Made by a program: the position numbers and the translations under genes
The notes under the pieces: generated by a model
The model's database searches: none
What the model saw: the letters and a program-made list of their open reading frames with translations, nothing else
What the model was told of the DNA's origin: nothing
Part shown: one piece after another, positions 23,631-32,699 of the stretch
How the letters are laid out: each line of letters begins with the position of its first letter
Numbering within the stretch: the stretch's first letter is position 1
Assembly: GCF_000686845.1 (NCBI RefSeq)
Contig: NZ_JMLS01000002.1
Location: 1-64,000 of the forward strand
DNA: 64,000 bases
Source: Paenibacillus sp. UNC451MF
Lineage (GTDB): Bacteria; Bacillota; Bacilli; Paenibacillales; NBRC-103111
Direction of reading: 5' to 3'

Positions 23631-24542
23631 ATGAAAAGATCGATTGTATGGCTTTCCTGCCTTTTTCTATGGACAAGCCTGCTGGTTGCACGGCCACTTA
23701 GTTCGGCCGCCGTTCCTGACAACCCGCCGATTCCGGCACAAGCACTTGCACCCGCTTCGACAGATCTTACAGTCACTACACCGACCTTCATGGATGCAGT
23801 GAACCAATGGATGAAGCGGATCAGTAGTGAACAAGGGTTTGAAGCCTGGAAGCAAGCCTCTTGGACAAGCTATCCGCTGGGTCCAGGCACTCACGGTTGG
23901 ATCGTTTTGCTCAAAGCAGGCGGAGCCGAAGTAGGCTACATGGTCATTTATGCCGAGGATCCCAAGGATCCGAACAAGTATCGCCTTGCCGAGTATGGCA
24001 GAGGCAGCACCCCCCTCTTCAGCTTAAACACTCTGTACCACTCGCTGGTGCAGCTTGAACTCATTCATTCGTCTTACACGGCTGAACGGTGGTATTCCGG
24101 CCCTCTCTATGCGGTCTGGAAAGTCACCTCCGGTACGGAGCAGTATTACATCGATGCAAAGAGCGGAGAAGTGCTCCCTCTGAGCTCCGCTGCACAGCTT
24201 GAAGCTGTCCATGCGGAAGAAGAATACTCGTCATCCGTGCTTCCCAAGCATTCTATTACTTCCAGCCTTCAGCTTGGCACATTCGACCCCTATGACCGTC
24301 TACCATGGGTCAAGGGCACTCCGGTTTCCTTGGAAACGTTCGAGAAGCTTGCAACCGCTCTCAACGATCAGAGCAGGCTAACTTACGTGGCAGAGCTATA
24401 TCATGGTTCCGTCACTGTACCGCTTGCCGTTACCGGATACCAGCTATGGTCGAATGAGGAAGCTTTCCTGCTATTAGAGCAGGACGGTATAAGGGCCATC
24501 CCCTATTCCGCTGCTTTCAAGCAAGGCAAACTATTCCCTTAG
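23631..24542 (+). CDS. Secreted protein of unknown function
   Basis: 303 residues. The first 26 or so form a signal peptide (KRSIVWLSCLFLWTSLLVARP, then SSA). The exported part has a PepSY-like stretch (LYAVWKVTSGTEQYYIDAKSG) where a residue pair is followed by a conserved D-x-x-T/S-G turn. No catalytic residues can be named. It follows yqhG by 150 bases on the same strand and ends at a good terminator, so it may be its own unit. Confidence 0.7.
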   Translation: MKRSIVWLSCLFLWTSLLVARPLSSAAVPDNPPIPAQALAPASTDLTVTTPTFMDAVNQWMKRISSEQGFEAWKQASWTSYPLGPGTHGWIVLLKAGGAEVGYMVIYAEDPKDPNKYRLAEYGRGSTPLFSLNTLYHSLVQLELIHSSYTAERWYSGPLYAVWKVTSGTEQYYIDAKSGEVLPLSSAAQLEAVHAEEEYSSSVLPKHSITSSLQLGTFDPYDRLPWVKGTPVSLETFEKLATALNDQSRLTYVAELYHGSVTVPLAVTGYQLWSNEEAFLLLEQDGIRAIPYSAAFKQGKLFP

Positions 24543-24567
24543 GTTTTTCTCCTCCTCTCCCTATATA

Positions 24568-24634
24568 GAAAAGCTTCCCATCTCTTAAGCACGAATCATT
24601 TCGCGGCTAAGGAGAGAAGCTTTTCATTTTTTTT
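24568..24634 (+). terminator. Terminator after the secreted protein
   Basis: GAAAAGCTTC (24568-24577) pairs with GAAGCTTTTC (24616-24625); nine T follow. The long loop can fold into a smaller inner stem. Its T-run overlaps the 3' end of yqzE on the other strand. Confidence 0.8.
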
Positions 24635-24821
24635 TGCGCCAATGCAGTCCCCCCATCCACATTCGGATGGCCAGCGGCAGCATACCGAACCAGCGATATT
24701 GCCAATGCTCCCGCACCTCTCTTTGACTTGCTCTAGTCTGTTTGCGTACTTCCCTTGGTGTTTCCATATATCTCACAAATTGCTCGGTAACGTATTTAAC
24801 GAGCTCATCTCCTTTCGCAAT
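24624..24821 (-). CDS. yqzE: YqzE-family small protein with a probable ATT start
   Basis: 65 residues if read from ATT at 24821. AKGDELVKYVTEQFVRYMETP and the ending RWFGMLPLAIRMW match YqzE, a short protein found next to the comG and yqhHG genes in Bacillus. The family starts M-A-K; here the matching codon is ATT, with GGAGGT nine bases upstream. The first in-frame ATG, at 24842, has no ribosome site and would put that GGAGGT inside the coding region. So either an ATT start is used or the start has mutated. Possible membrane association through the C-terminal hydrophobic stretch. Confidence 0.75.
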   Translation of the reverse strand: MAKGDELVKYVTEQFVRYMETPREVRKQTRASQREVREHWQYRWFGMLPLAIRMWMGGLHWRKKK

Positions 24822-24967
24822 AAGCTCCCCACCTCCCAACATTCTATGTTATCATTGTTGCCAACTTCCACCATGTCCAATCGTTCATGTTCACCTGTCT
24901 TAAGAAATCCATCAGCATTGAACCTATTGCACAGCCGACTTCACAATAATGCTGTGAGACAATCCCT

Positions 24968-25807
24968 TCATCCTAGCGTCTCATGCTTCGAACAAAGACC
25001 CGCAAGTATTGACGCCGTTTCCGGCAAACAAGTGTATAAGATGACCTTCTGATCAACCTCACCAGGAACTTGGAGAGTGACATGTTCAAACTCAAGAATG
25101 CCCAGCTCTTCATGCTCCATCCGTTTGTGCCCATCAAGTACGCTCTTTACATCGTGGAGGGACCACCATAAATTGAACTCCTCGCTCAGCAGTTTAAGTT
25201 CCTCTATTAATTCTCCGAACCATGGATCGCCGGGATAACGAGCGCTATCTGCACGAAATTGGGCTGTAAGGCTTTGTGCCAGCAGCGACCAATTACGATG
25301 CTTGCGCAATGCCGGATTCGTAAAGCTCCTCCATATGAAGTTCTTAGAATGTGGGGGATGAATCCTCGAAAAAGAAAAAACAAGCTCCGCTGCCTGATTC
25401 CATGTCAGTAAATCCCAGCGTCTGCCCAATACATAGGCAGGATGGGGATTAAGAGCCTGCACTGCCAGTTCAAGAGAAGGGCTCACCTGCTCTTCGGGTC
25501 CTTTCTGCTGGTGAACCATCGCATGAGGCTGGGCCAACAAAAAAAGATGTCGACGTTCAGCAGAAGTCAATCGGAGAGCCTGTGACAGACTTTCCAGCAC
25601 TTGCTCAGAAGGATTCACATCTCTCCCCTGCTCCAGTGACACATACCAGGATGTGCCGATATTGGCCAACTGGGCAATTTCCTCACGCCTGAGTCCAGGC
25701 GTACGACGACGGCTCCCTGTTGGAAGCTGCACATCGGATGGGGAAAGACGAGCCCTGCGCGTCCGCAAAAAATCAGCTAAAGCCTGCCGGCGTTCGGCAT
25801 CATTCAT
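24968..25807 (-). CDS. XRE-family regulator with MmyB-like ligand domain
   Basis: 279 residues. Helix-turn-helix at 10-80 (LRREEIAQLANIGTSWYVSLEQGRDVNPS), then an MmyB-type sensing domain, with the typical PAYVLGRRWDLLTWNQAAELV. Such regulators of Gram-positive bacteria bind fatty-acid-like or unknown ligands and often sit next to a short-chain or epimerase-type reductase they repress. Here that partner is the divergent gene at 25944. ATG follows AAGGAGG by seven bases. Confidence 0.9.
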   Translation of the reverse strand: MNDAERRQALADFLRTRRARLSPSDVQLPTGSRRRTPGLRREEIAQLANIGTSWYVSLEQGRDVNPSEQVLESLSQALRLTSAERRHLFLLAQPHAMVHQQKGPEEQVSPSLELAVQALNPHPAYVLGRRWDLLTWNQAAELVFSFSRIHPPHSKNFIWRSFTNPALRKHRNWSLLAQSLTAQFRADSARYPGDPWFGELIEELKLLSEEFNLWWSLHDVKSVLDGHKRMEHEELGILEFEHVTLQVPGEVDQKVILYTCLPETASILAGLCSKHETLG

Positions 25808-25943
25808 TTCATTGCCTCCTTATCCTGACACTCTCCATCCTACGATAAACGAAATCTGGTTCCCCGTTCCAAAAAATATCATACTGAGATTGTATCACGC
25901 GAACCGCTTGGTTCAAATCACGAATAAATGAGAGGTGTATCAT

Positions 25944-26786
25944 ATGAACATTTTGGTTACAGGAGCTACTGGGCGCGTAGGAAGTCGTCTTGTTCCCCGT
26001 TTGCTGCAGCGCGGCCATTCAGTTAAAGCACTTGTCCGTCAACCGGAAAACGCTCAATTTTTGATAAATCAGGGAGTAACCCTAGTCCAGGGTGACCTGC
26101 TGCAATCGGAATCGTTAACTGAGGCCATCGCCAATGCAGATGCCGTCATTCATTTAGCCGCTTTCTTCCGAGGTGCAACCCCGGAAGAAACGCATGCGGT
26201 CAATCTGGAAGGTACACTTGCATTAGCTTCCGCCGCTATTCGCGAAGGTGTTTCCAGGTTTATTTTCGCTAGTACAAATTTGGTATACGGTCCAGGTAAG
26301 GACAAACCTTTCAATGAGGAGGATCTGCCGAAGTCGGAAGCACCTTATCCGCAAACCAAAGCTGCTGCGGAGCAGGCTCTGTTGGAACTACACCGATCCC
26401 ACGGACTTGGCTTACATATTCTTCGATTTGCTTTCGTATATGGTGAGGGCGATCCCCATTTGTCCGAAGGGCTGCAATGGTTTCGTAAATGGAATCCTGA
26501 GCAGACCATTCATATGGTACACCATGCAGATGTTGCACAAGCGATAATACTATCAGTAGAAACTCCACATGGCAGCGGACAAATATATAATGTTGCCGAT
26601 AATGAACCGGTAACCGCTGCCGAAATTATGAATAGGCTTAATGAACCTATACCAGAAAATGCGGATCGTCGTCCGATAGACGCTTCATGGCTACAGATTG
26701 TAGATACGCATAAAATTCAAGAGCAGCTTGGATTCAAGCCTACATATCCTACATTACGACATGCAGCATCAGCCGGTGTGCTTTAA
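25944..26786 (+). CDS. NAD(P)-dependent epimerase/reductase (extended SDR)
   Basis: 280 residues. NILVTGATGRVGSRLVPRLL is the nucleotide-binding GxxGxxG; YPQTKAAAEQALL carries the Y-x-x-x-K pair (Y here in APYPQTK). It would act on a nucleotide sugar or small carbonyl compound in the cytoplasm. ATG at 25944 has GAGAGGTG seven bases before it; an ATG nine bases upstream is less well placed. Divergent from the MmyB-like regulator, which probably controls it. Confidence 0.85.
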   Translation: MNILVTGATGRVGSRLVPRLLQRGHSVKALVRQPENAQFLINQGVTLVQGDLLQSESLTEAIANADAVIHLAAFFRGATPEETHAVNLEGTLALASAAIREGVSRFIFASTNLVYGPGKDKPFNEEDLPKSEAPYPQTKAAAEQALLELHRSHGLGLHILRFAFVYGEGDPHLSEGLQWFRKWNPEQTIHMVHHADVAQAIILSVETPHGSGQIYNVADNEPVTAAEIMNRLNEPIPENADRRPIDASWLQIVDTHKIQEQLGFKPTYPTLRHAASAGVL

Positions 26787-26832
26787 TAGCTCCTACCTTT
26801 GCTGCCTAATCAGACAATCTGATATATAAAAA

Positions 26833-26874
26833 AATCACCCGATATCTCTCATGCCATGAGGACATCGGGTGATT
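26833..26874 (-). terminator. argS terminator
   Basis: AATCACCCGAT and ATCGGGTGATT form an 11-bp stem, with a second small pairing in the loop; the minus strand continues with seven T. It lies six bases after the argS stop. Confidence 0.88.
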
Positions 26875-26880
26875 CCAATA

Positions 26881-28605
26881 TTACATTTTTTCCGGTGCTT
26901 CCAGCCCGATTAAAGCCAAGCCGTTGCGAATGGTAATTTGCGCACTCTTCACTAATGCCAAGCGGGCTTGGCGAAGCGCTGCATCATCAACCAGGATAGG
27001 ACATTCGTGATAGAAACGGTTGAAGCTTTGGGCAAGATCCACCAAATACCGGCTTACAATCGATGGCTCCAGCTTGTACATAGCCTGCTCAACTCTCTCC
27101 TTGAACAAATACAATTGCTTCAGGAGTCCTTGAGATTCAGCATTTGCCAGCAACGAAGCATCCACTTGCTCCGCCTTCACATCGAAATCGATGGAAGTGC
27201 CTCCGTTTGCTTTACGCAATACGCTGCATGCGCGTGTATGGGTATATTGCACATAAGGACCTGTTTCGCCCTCGAAGTTCAAAGCAACATCCCATGAGAA
27301 CACGATGTCCTTAATGCGGTTATTGCTCAAATCATTGAAAATGATAGCTCCCACGCCGACTTGGCGGGCAACTTCATCTTTATTTTCCAAATTCGGGTTC
27401 TTCTCGTCGATAATCGCTTTCGTTTTCTCAATCGATTGTGTGAGAAGCTCTTCAAGACGAATAACATTCCCTTTTCGTGTCGACAGCTTAGCCCCTTCCA
27501 GGCTCACTTTACCGAACGGCACATGCACAAGGCGGTCCGCCCAATCATAGCCCATCAGTTCAATTACTTTGAACCACTGTTGGAAATGCAGGCTCTGTCC
27601 CGCATCCGTAACGTAGACGCATTTGTCAAAATCGTATTTGTTCTTCCGGTAGATCGCAGCCGTCACGTCACGTGTATGATACAGCGTGCCGCCATCCTTC
27701 TTAATCATCAAGGCAGGAGGCATATTGTAATCGTCCAAGCGAACGAGCATCGCTCCTTGATCCTCTTCCAGCAGGTTCTTCTGCTTTAGCTCGTCCACTA
27801 CAGCCGCCATTTTATCGTTGTAGAAGCTCTCGCCGGCATAAGAATCAAAATGAACGCCGAGCAAGTCATAAATTTTTTGGAACTCCTTCAAGCTGATTTC
27901 CACGAACCATTTCCATAATTGCAGCGCTTCTTCATCGCCCTGCTCCAACTTCACGAACCAAGAGCGAGCTTCATCTTCAAGCTCCGGTTTAATATCCGCC
28001 TCATCATGGAACTTCACGTACAGCCGCTGCAGCTCGTCGATTCCGTCGGCTTCTACTACGCTTTTATCTCCCCACAGCTTATACGCTACGATAAGCTTGC
28101 CGAATTGGGTTCCCCAATCGCCCAAATGGTTGATTCCAACACAGTTATAACCTAGAAATTCATAAATTTTGTAAATGGCATTCCCGATCATCGTTGTACG
28201 TAAATGTCCGATATGGAATGCTTTGGCAATGTTAGGCGAAGAGAAATCCAGCGCAATGTTCCGACCTTGACCAATATTTTGCGAGCCATAGCGGTCGCCC
28301 TTCTCCAGAACCTCGCCAATCACACTGGATGCGAAGCTGGAAGGCTCCAGAAATACGTTGAAATAACCGGAAACTGCCTCAACCCGCTGGAATGCAGGAT
28401 GATCCTTCCATTGCTGCTTCAGCTCCTCTGCAATAGCTTGAGGTGCTTTGCGAAGCTGCTTACTTAGTTTGAAGCATGGTAAAGACAGATCTCCCATTTG
28501 CGGATTAGGAGGGTATTCAACTAACTCTGCAAGCGATTCCTCTGTCACTCCTTCCAATTGGGAAGCAAGCTTGGCTGCTAATATATTCTTATAATTCATC
28601 ATCAT
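26881..28605 (-). CDS. argS: Arginyl-tRNA synthetase
   Basis: About 574 residues, class I synthetase that charges tRNA-Arg. FSSPNIAKAFHIGHLRTTMIGN holds the HIGH motif; KLSTRKGNVIRLEELL is the KMSKS equivalent; the C-terminal DALR anticodon-binding domain covers about the last 120 residues (YTHTRACSVLRKA onward). The N-terminal Add-1 domain is present. Three ATG codons stand in a row after AAAGGGG; the third (28599) has the most usual spacing. Own unit with terminator; no T-box leader was seen. Confidence 0.97.
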   Translation of the reverse strand: MMMNYKNILAAKLASQLEGVTEESLAELVEYPPNPQMGDLSLPCFKLSKQLRKAPQAIAEELKQQWKDHPAFQRVEAVSGYFNVFLEPSSFASSVIGEVLEKGDRYGSQNIGQGRNIALDFSSPNIAKAFHIGHLRTTMIGNAIYKIYEFLGYNCVGINHLGDWGTQFGKLIVAYKLWGDKSVVEADGIDELQRLYVKFHDEADIKPELEDEARSWFVKLEQGDEEALQLWKWFVEISLKEFQKIYDLLGVHFDSYAGESFYNDKMAAVVDELKQKNLLEEDQGAMLVRLDDYNMPPALMIKKDGGTLYHTRDVTAAIYRKNKYDFDKCVYVTDAGQSLHFQQWFKVIELMGYDWADRLVHVPFGKVSLEGAKLSTRKGNVIRLEELLTQSIEKTKAIIDEKNPNLENKDEVARQVGVGAIIFNDLSNNRIKDIVFSWDVALNFEGETGPYVQYTHTRACSVLRKANGGTSIDFDVKAEQVDASLLANAESQGLLKQLYLFKERVEQAMYKLEPSIVSRYLVDLAQSFNRFYHECPILVDDAALRQARLALVKSAQITIRNGLALIGLEAPEKM

Positions 28606-28664
28606 AGACCCCTTTCAATCCGACCAATAATCCTACTATTCGTTTCCGTATATTCAAGCAACAA

Positions 28665-28684
28665 AGCACCCCAAGCGGGGTGCT
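28665..28684 (-). terminator. Terminator after the chemotaxis receptor
   Basis: AGCACCCC and GGGGTGCT form an 8-bp stem around a 4-base loop; TTTGTT follows on the minus strand. Confidence 0.75.
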
Positions 28685-28777
28685 CGCCATACGTTCAGTG
28701 AGTTTGCCATCATTTACATATGTCCATATTATATCTATCATGAAAAATCGAGTCAAGCGCCATAACCCGGCAATTCC

Positions 28778-30475
28778 TTACGAAATTCGAAATCTTCGCA
28801 CAAGCATGTTCAACTCCTGGCACATCTCCTCAATCGTATGTACCGATTCTGTAATTTGACGCATAGATTCAAGCTGACCTAGCGATAATCCCGCCGCATG
28901 AGCCGATTGCTCCGACGAATTTTTCGCTATGGAAGCCGTTTCCAATACGGAAGCGGACACCTCTTGCGATCCTGCTGATATTTGCTCGGAAATGGCGGAA
29001 ATTTCGGTAATTTGTTCATTCGTCTTTTGAGCCTTATCTACGATGCTATGGAAGCCTCCAGCCATCTGATTGACATAGCTCTTCCCTAATTCCATTTCCT
29101 TGATTTCTCTCTCCATAGCCGTAACCATGTGGGCCACTTTACCTTGGACCGCTTCAATTAACTCGGTGATATGCTCCGAGGACATTCTCGATTGCTCCGC
29201 CAGCTTGCGGATTTCTCCTGCTACAACAGCGAAGCCGCGTCCTTCTTCTCCTGCTCTCGATGCTTCAATGGAAGCGTTAAGCGCAAGGAGGTTGGTTTGT
29301 GCCGAGATATCCCGCATTACCTTCACAATTTCACCGATTTCCTCCGAGTAAGCCGACAGCTCGCGCACTGCTCCCGAAGATAATTCGACTGATTCATGGA
29401 TGGAATCCATTTGCATCAGCACTTTATCCAAAGTCTCGCTTCCTTGTTCTGCCGCTTTTAATGTGTCGTACATCATTTCCGCCATAGCCATCGAGGAGTC
29501 GGCAATTTCACTCATTCCTTCTGATATTTCTTCCATCGCTTTCGCACTCTCATCCGTTCCTTTCTCCTGCGCTTCAGCTCCGGATGCAATTTGCTGCATA
29601 GTGGATGTCATCGTATGGATCGAGGTAACCGTGCGGTCTGCGTCACCTGCCAACAATTGGGTCGTCTTGCTTACTTCCCGTGATGTTTCGTCTATTGTAT
29701 GAATCATTTCTTTAAGATGCGATGTCATTTGGTTCACCGATTGCACCAAGCTGCCGATTTCATCCTTGCTTTTTACAACGATAGGCTCTCCGGTCAAATC
29801 CCCGTCGGCAATACTCTTCACTCTGGCACTAATCGCTTCAATCGGTTTAATCATTCGGCTGATCAGCAGAAATGCGATAAATGCAGCCACAACAGGGAAA
29901 ATCCCGCCTGTTTGCAGCGTAAACATCAGCATGTTCCAGGTACGTTCTTTCATAATGCCAGCGTCAAAATCTATAGCCATCAGCGCAACAATCTTCTGAG
30001 AAGAATCATGATCCGCATAGATTGGAGCGTATCCTGTTTTTCTTTCCCCGTCTCCGAACGTATAGGTGGAAGAAGCCATCGGATGCTTCTTGTCAACCAA
30101 CATATCAATGGCTTCACGATCTATGTAAAAGGAATCCCCTGCTTTAAAGCCTTCCTTCTCCAAACGCTTATCAGGTACGAGGAGCTTCCCGTCAAGACTC
30201 ATAATCGATGCGTTTTTAAAAATGGGCTTGTGATCCACAATCCAGTTCACTTTATCCTTTAAGGCTTGGCTTGCTTGTCCGTTGGCCAACTCTTTGATTT
30301 CAGCTACCGTAAGCAGCCCGGATGTAATGCTTGCGCAGCCTATCAACTCATCGCCTGCGGCCTCATCAATTTGCTTGTAATTGACATAATAACCGATGAC
30401 GAGTAAGGACAGTACACTTGTTAAAACAGCGATAACAACGAGCCAAGTTACTTTTCCTACGATTCCCAATCTCAT
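28778..30475 (-). CDS. Methyl-accepting chemotaxis protein
   Basis: 565 residues. Membrane helices at about 9-29 and 187-205 enclose an extracellular sensor of some 155 residues, likely a single Cache-like domain; HAMP follows ([22 protein letters not shown]), then a signalling domain whose hairpin tip is [22 protein letters not shown]. It passes ligand signals to CheA/CheW and can be methylated. No C-terminal CheR-binding pentapeptide. GAGGGG is six bases before ATG. No other chemotaxis genes are nearby. Confidence 0.94.
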   Translation of the reverse strand: MRLGIVGKVTWLVVIAVLTSVLSLLVIGYYVNYKQIDEAAGDELIGCASITSGLLTVAEIKELANGQASQALKDKVNWIVDHKPIFKNASIMSLDGKLLVPDKRLEKEGFKAGDSFYIDREAIDMLVDKKHPMASSTYTFGDGERKTGYAPIYADHDSSQKIVALMAIDFDAGIMKERTWNMLMFTLQTGGIFPVVAAFIAFLLISRMIKPIEAISARVKSIADGDLTGEPIVVKSKDEIGSLVQSVNQMTSHLKEMIHTIDETSREVSKTTQLLAGDADRTVTSIHTMTSTMQQIASGAEAQEKGTDESAKAMEEISEGMSEIADSSMAMAEMMYDTLKAAEQGSETLDKVLMQMDSIHESVELSSGAVRELSAYSEEIGEIVKVMRDISAQTNLLALNASIEASRAGEEGRGFAVVAGEIRKLAEQSRMSSEHITELIEAVQGKVAHMVTAMEREIKEMELGKSYVNQMAGGFHSIVDKAQKTNEQITEISAISEQISAGSQEVSASVLETASIAKNSSEQSAHAAGLSLGQLESMRQITESVHTIEEMCQELNMLVRRFRIS

Positions 30476-30691
30476 AGAAGACCCCTCTTTTCTTTTTAGC
30501 CAAGATGTATGTGTGATATCATAGTAGCCTTAACATATAGAGCCTACTGTGATTTTTATCACACCGGCCATTTTTTCCATAACCTTCCTATCAAAATGTA
30601 ATGAGTTTGTTACGCTTTGTCAATTCATTAGCTGATATAATCGAATAAATTAGAATAACTATAAGGTGAACCATTACATGATAAAGGTAAG

Positions 30692-32005
30692 TTGCAGAAA
30701 GTAGGCGATAGTATTTTGTTAGTCAAATCTTGGTTTCCCCTTCTTCTATTCATCCTAATTTCCGTTATAGTTAGCGGATGTTCTTTATCCAACGATCCGC
30801 AATCCTATATGCGAGTGCCCAAACTTCCCGACGAGAAGGAAAGCTTGAAACAGTTGATCCAGCAAGCGATGCCGAGCGGAGCATCAGTTATACACCCCAA
30901 AAACTCAACTGATTCCGGTTCCATCTATTTGAAGGATCTGAACAATGACGGCACTCCTGAAGCTATTGTTTTCTACCAGACTCCGGATAAGGAAGTCCGT
31001 ATCAAAGGCATGCTCTGGCAAAAAAGCGGCGATAGCTGGGTGCTTCTGAGCGAGATCGAAGGGGAAGGCTACGAGCTGGAAACGCTTCTGTTCGAGGATG
31101 TAACCAACGACGGCAGCACCGATATATTAGCCGGTTATTCCGGTGGACCCAAAATAAATAAAGGACTTGTCATTTATCATCTGGATGGGCAAAAGCTGAA
31201 CAAATTATTTCAAGCTCCTTATACCGAATTGGTCGTTGATGATTTAAATCAAGACCAGATAAAAGATATTACTCTCTTGACGCTAGACCGTAACGTTTCC
31301 GCCAAAATATCGACAATCCAGTATAAGACGGAATTTCAAACTATCGGGACCACCACATTGGATCCATACGTTAACGCTTATTACAATCTTGCTGCGGGCT
31401 ATGTCACCGAATCCAAAAGAGGCTTGCTTCTGGATGCCAGTGTCGGCGCCCATTCCTCGAACACGCAGTTGATCTATTTTGACGGGGGAAAGCTTGTCAA
31501 AGCATTTCCGGATGATAAGTTGCCTTTCAATCCGGGTTCTACTAAGAGCGGGGACTTCAATGGCGACGGTATTCTAGAAATTGGGATCTCCGTGGCCCCG
31601 AAGGGGTCGGAAGAGGAGGCCTACGCCTACACACCATGGATTACGCAATATTATCGCTGGGACGGCAAACAAGGTTTGGCGAGTCAACCGATATACAAGA
31701 GATATTACGACTATACCAATGGCTTCTATTTCGATATTCCTTCCGAATGGAATGATTCCTTCCGAGTCATAAGAGATATTGAAGGAAATGCCATTCATTT
31801 CTTAGCGTTGGATCAAGATGAGACGCTCGTTGAATGGAGGACGATACCGATCGAAAGCCGGGATGCTGCCGATACTGAATGGAAAGAAATCGGTCGTACC
31901 GATAAAACGATCACTGTCCTGCACATGACCGAGATGAGCCGTGAATATGCCAATCAGTTTCATTCCATAATGGAGCTTGAACAGAAGGAGGATTCCCATG
32001 AATAA
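30692..32005 (+). CDS. Lipoprotein with FG-GAP/VCBS-like Ca-binding repeats
   Basis: 437 residues from TTG at 30692 (another TTG, codon 9, is possible). Lipobox VSGC near residue 29. Four stretches have the DxNxDG layout: LKDLNNDGTPEAIVF, EDVTNDGSTDILAG, DDLNQDQIKDITLL and GDFNGDGILEIGIS, as in FG-GAP/VCBS propeller proteins. It sits outside the membrane and overlaps the response regulator by eight bases, so it belongs to the two-component operon and may modulate or sense for the kinase. No catalytic site recognised. Confidence 0.8.
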   Translation: MQKVGDSILLVKSWFPLLLFILISVIVSGCSLSNDPQSYMRVPKLPDEKESLKQLIQQAMPSGASVIHPKNSTDSGSIYLKDLNNDGTPEAIVFYQTPDKEVRIKGMLWQKSGDSWVLLSEIEGEGYELETLLFEDVTNDGSTDILAGYSGGPKINKGLVIYHLDGQKLNKLFQAPYTELVVDDLNQDQIKDITLLTLDRNVSAKISTIQYKTEFQTIGTTTLDPYVNAYYNLAAGYVTESKRGLLLDASVGAHSSNTQLIYFDGGKLVKAFPDDKLPFNPGSTKSGDFNGDGILEIGISVAPKGSEEEAYAYTPWITQYYRWDGKQGLASQPIYKRYYDYTNGFYFDIPSEWNDSFRVIRDIEGNAIHFLALDQDETLVEWRTIPIESRDAADTEWKEIGRTDKTITVLHMTEMSREYANQFHSIMELEQKEDSHE

Positions 32006-32699
32006 GGTACTCATTCTTGAAGACGAGGAATCCATTCGTAGTTTTATCGTTGTTAATTTGAAAAGAGAAGGATTTCATATCATTGAAGCGGCTACGGGGG
32101 ATGAAGCGCTGCAGCAGTTCCAACAGCACCCTGACATAGGCGTCGCACTGCTGGATGTCATGGTTCCGGGCATTGACGGATTCGAGGTCTGCAGACAAAT
32201 CCGTGAAGCTAACGAACGCATCGGAATTATTTTTTTAACGGCCAAGGTTCAGGAGAAAGATAAAATTTTTGGACTTTCCCTGGGTGCCGATGATTACATT
32301 AGTAAACCGTTCAGTCCCGGCGAGCTTATGGCCAGAGTGCATTCTCTGCTGCGCCGGGTTCAGCTTCAAACTACAGCACCTGTTCACAGTCCGGTGCTTC
32401 GTTCTGGCCCTTTCGAGCTTCATACGGAGCTGCGAGAGTTCAGAAAAAATGGTTCGGCTATTGATGTTACACCAACGGAGCTCGCTTTGCTCCACCTGTT
32501 TTTAGAGCATCCCGGAGTACCGTTAAGCCGCGACAAGCTGCTGGATGAAGTATGGGGAGAGAACTATATCGGCGACCCGAAGATGGTTGACGTTAATATG
32601 CGACGCGTTAGACAAAAAATTGAACAGGATCCTTCCAAACCGGTCTATATCGAAACGGTATGGGGTTTCGGCTACAAGTGGAAGGACTCCGACCAATGA
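31998..32699 (+). CDS. OmpR-family response regulator
   Basis: 233 residues. Receiver domain with acidic pair EDEE near residue 10, phospho-acceptor D in VALLDVMVPGIDGFEV, T in IIFLTAKV and K in YISKPF; winged-helix DNA-binding domain from about 130 on. ATG at 31998 has AGGAGG six bases upstream and overlaps the lipoprotein gene by eight bases; it overlaps the kinase start by four (ATGA). The three genes are translationally coupled. Confidence 0.95.
   Translation: MNKVLILEDEESIRSFIVVNLKREGFHIIEAATGDEALQQFQQHPDIGVALLDVMVPGIDGFEVCRQIREANERIGIIFLTAKVQEKDKIFGLSLGADDYISKPFSPGELMARVHSLLRRVQLQTTAPVHSPVLRSGPFELHTELREFRKNGSAIDVTPTELALLHLFLEHPGVPLSRDKLLDEVWGENYIGDPKMVDVNMRRVRQKIEQDPSKPVYIETVWGFGYKWKDSDQ

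Noticed and set aside
28606-28760. T-box leader in front of argS
   Set aside because: No specifier-loop or AGGGTGG-type sequence; the only hairpin there is the terminator of the chemotaxis gene.
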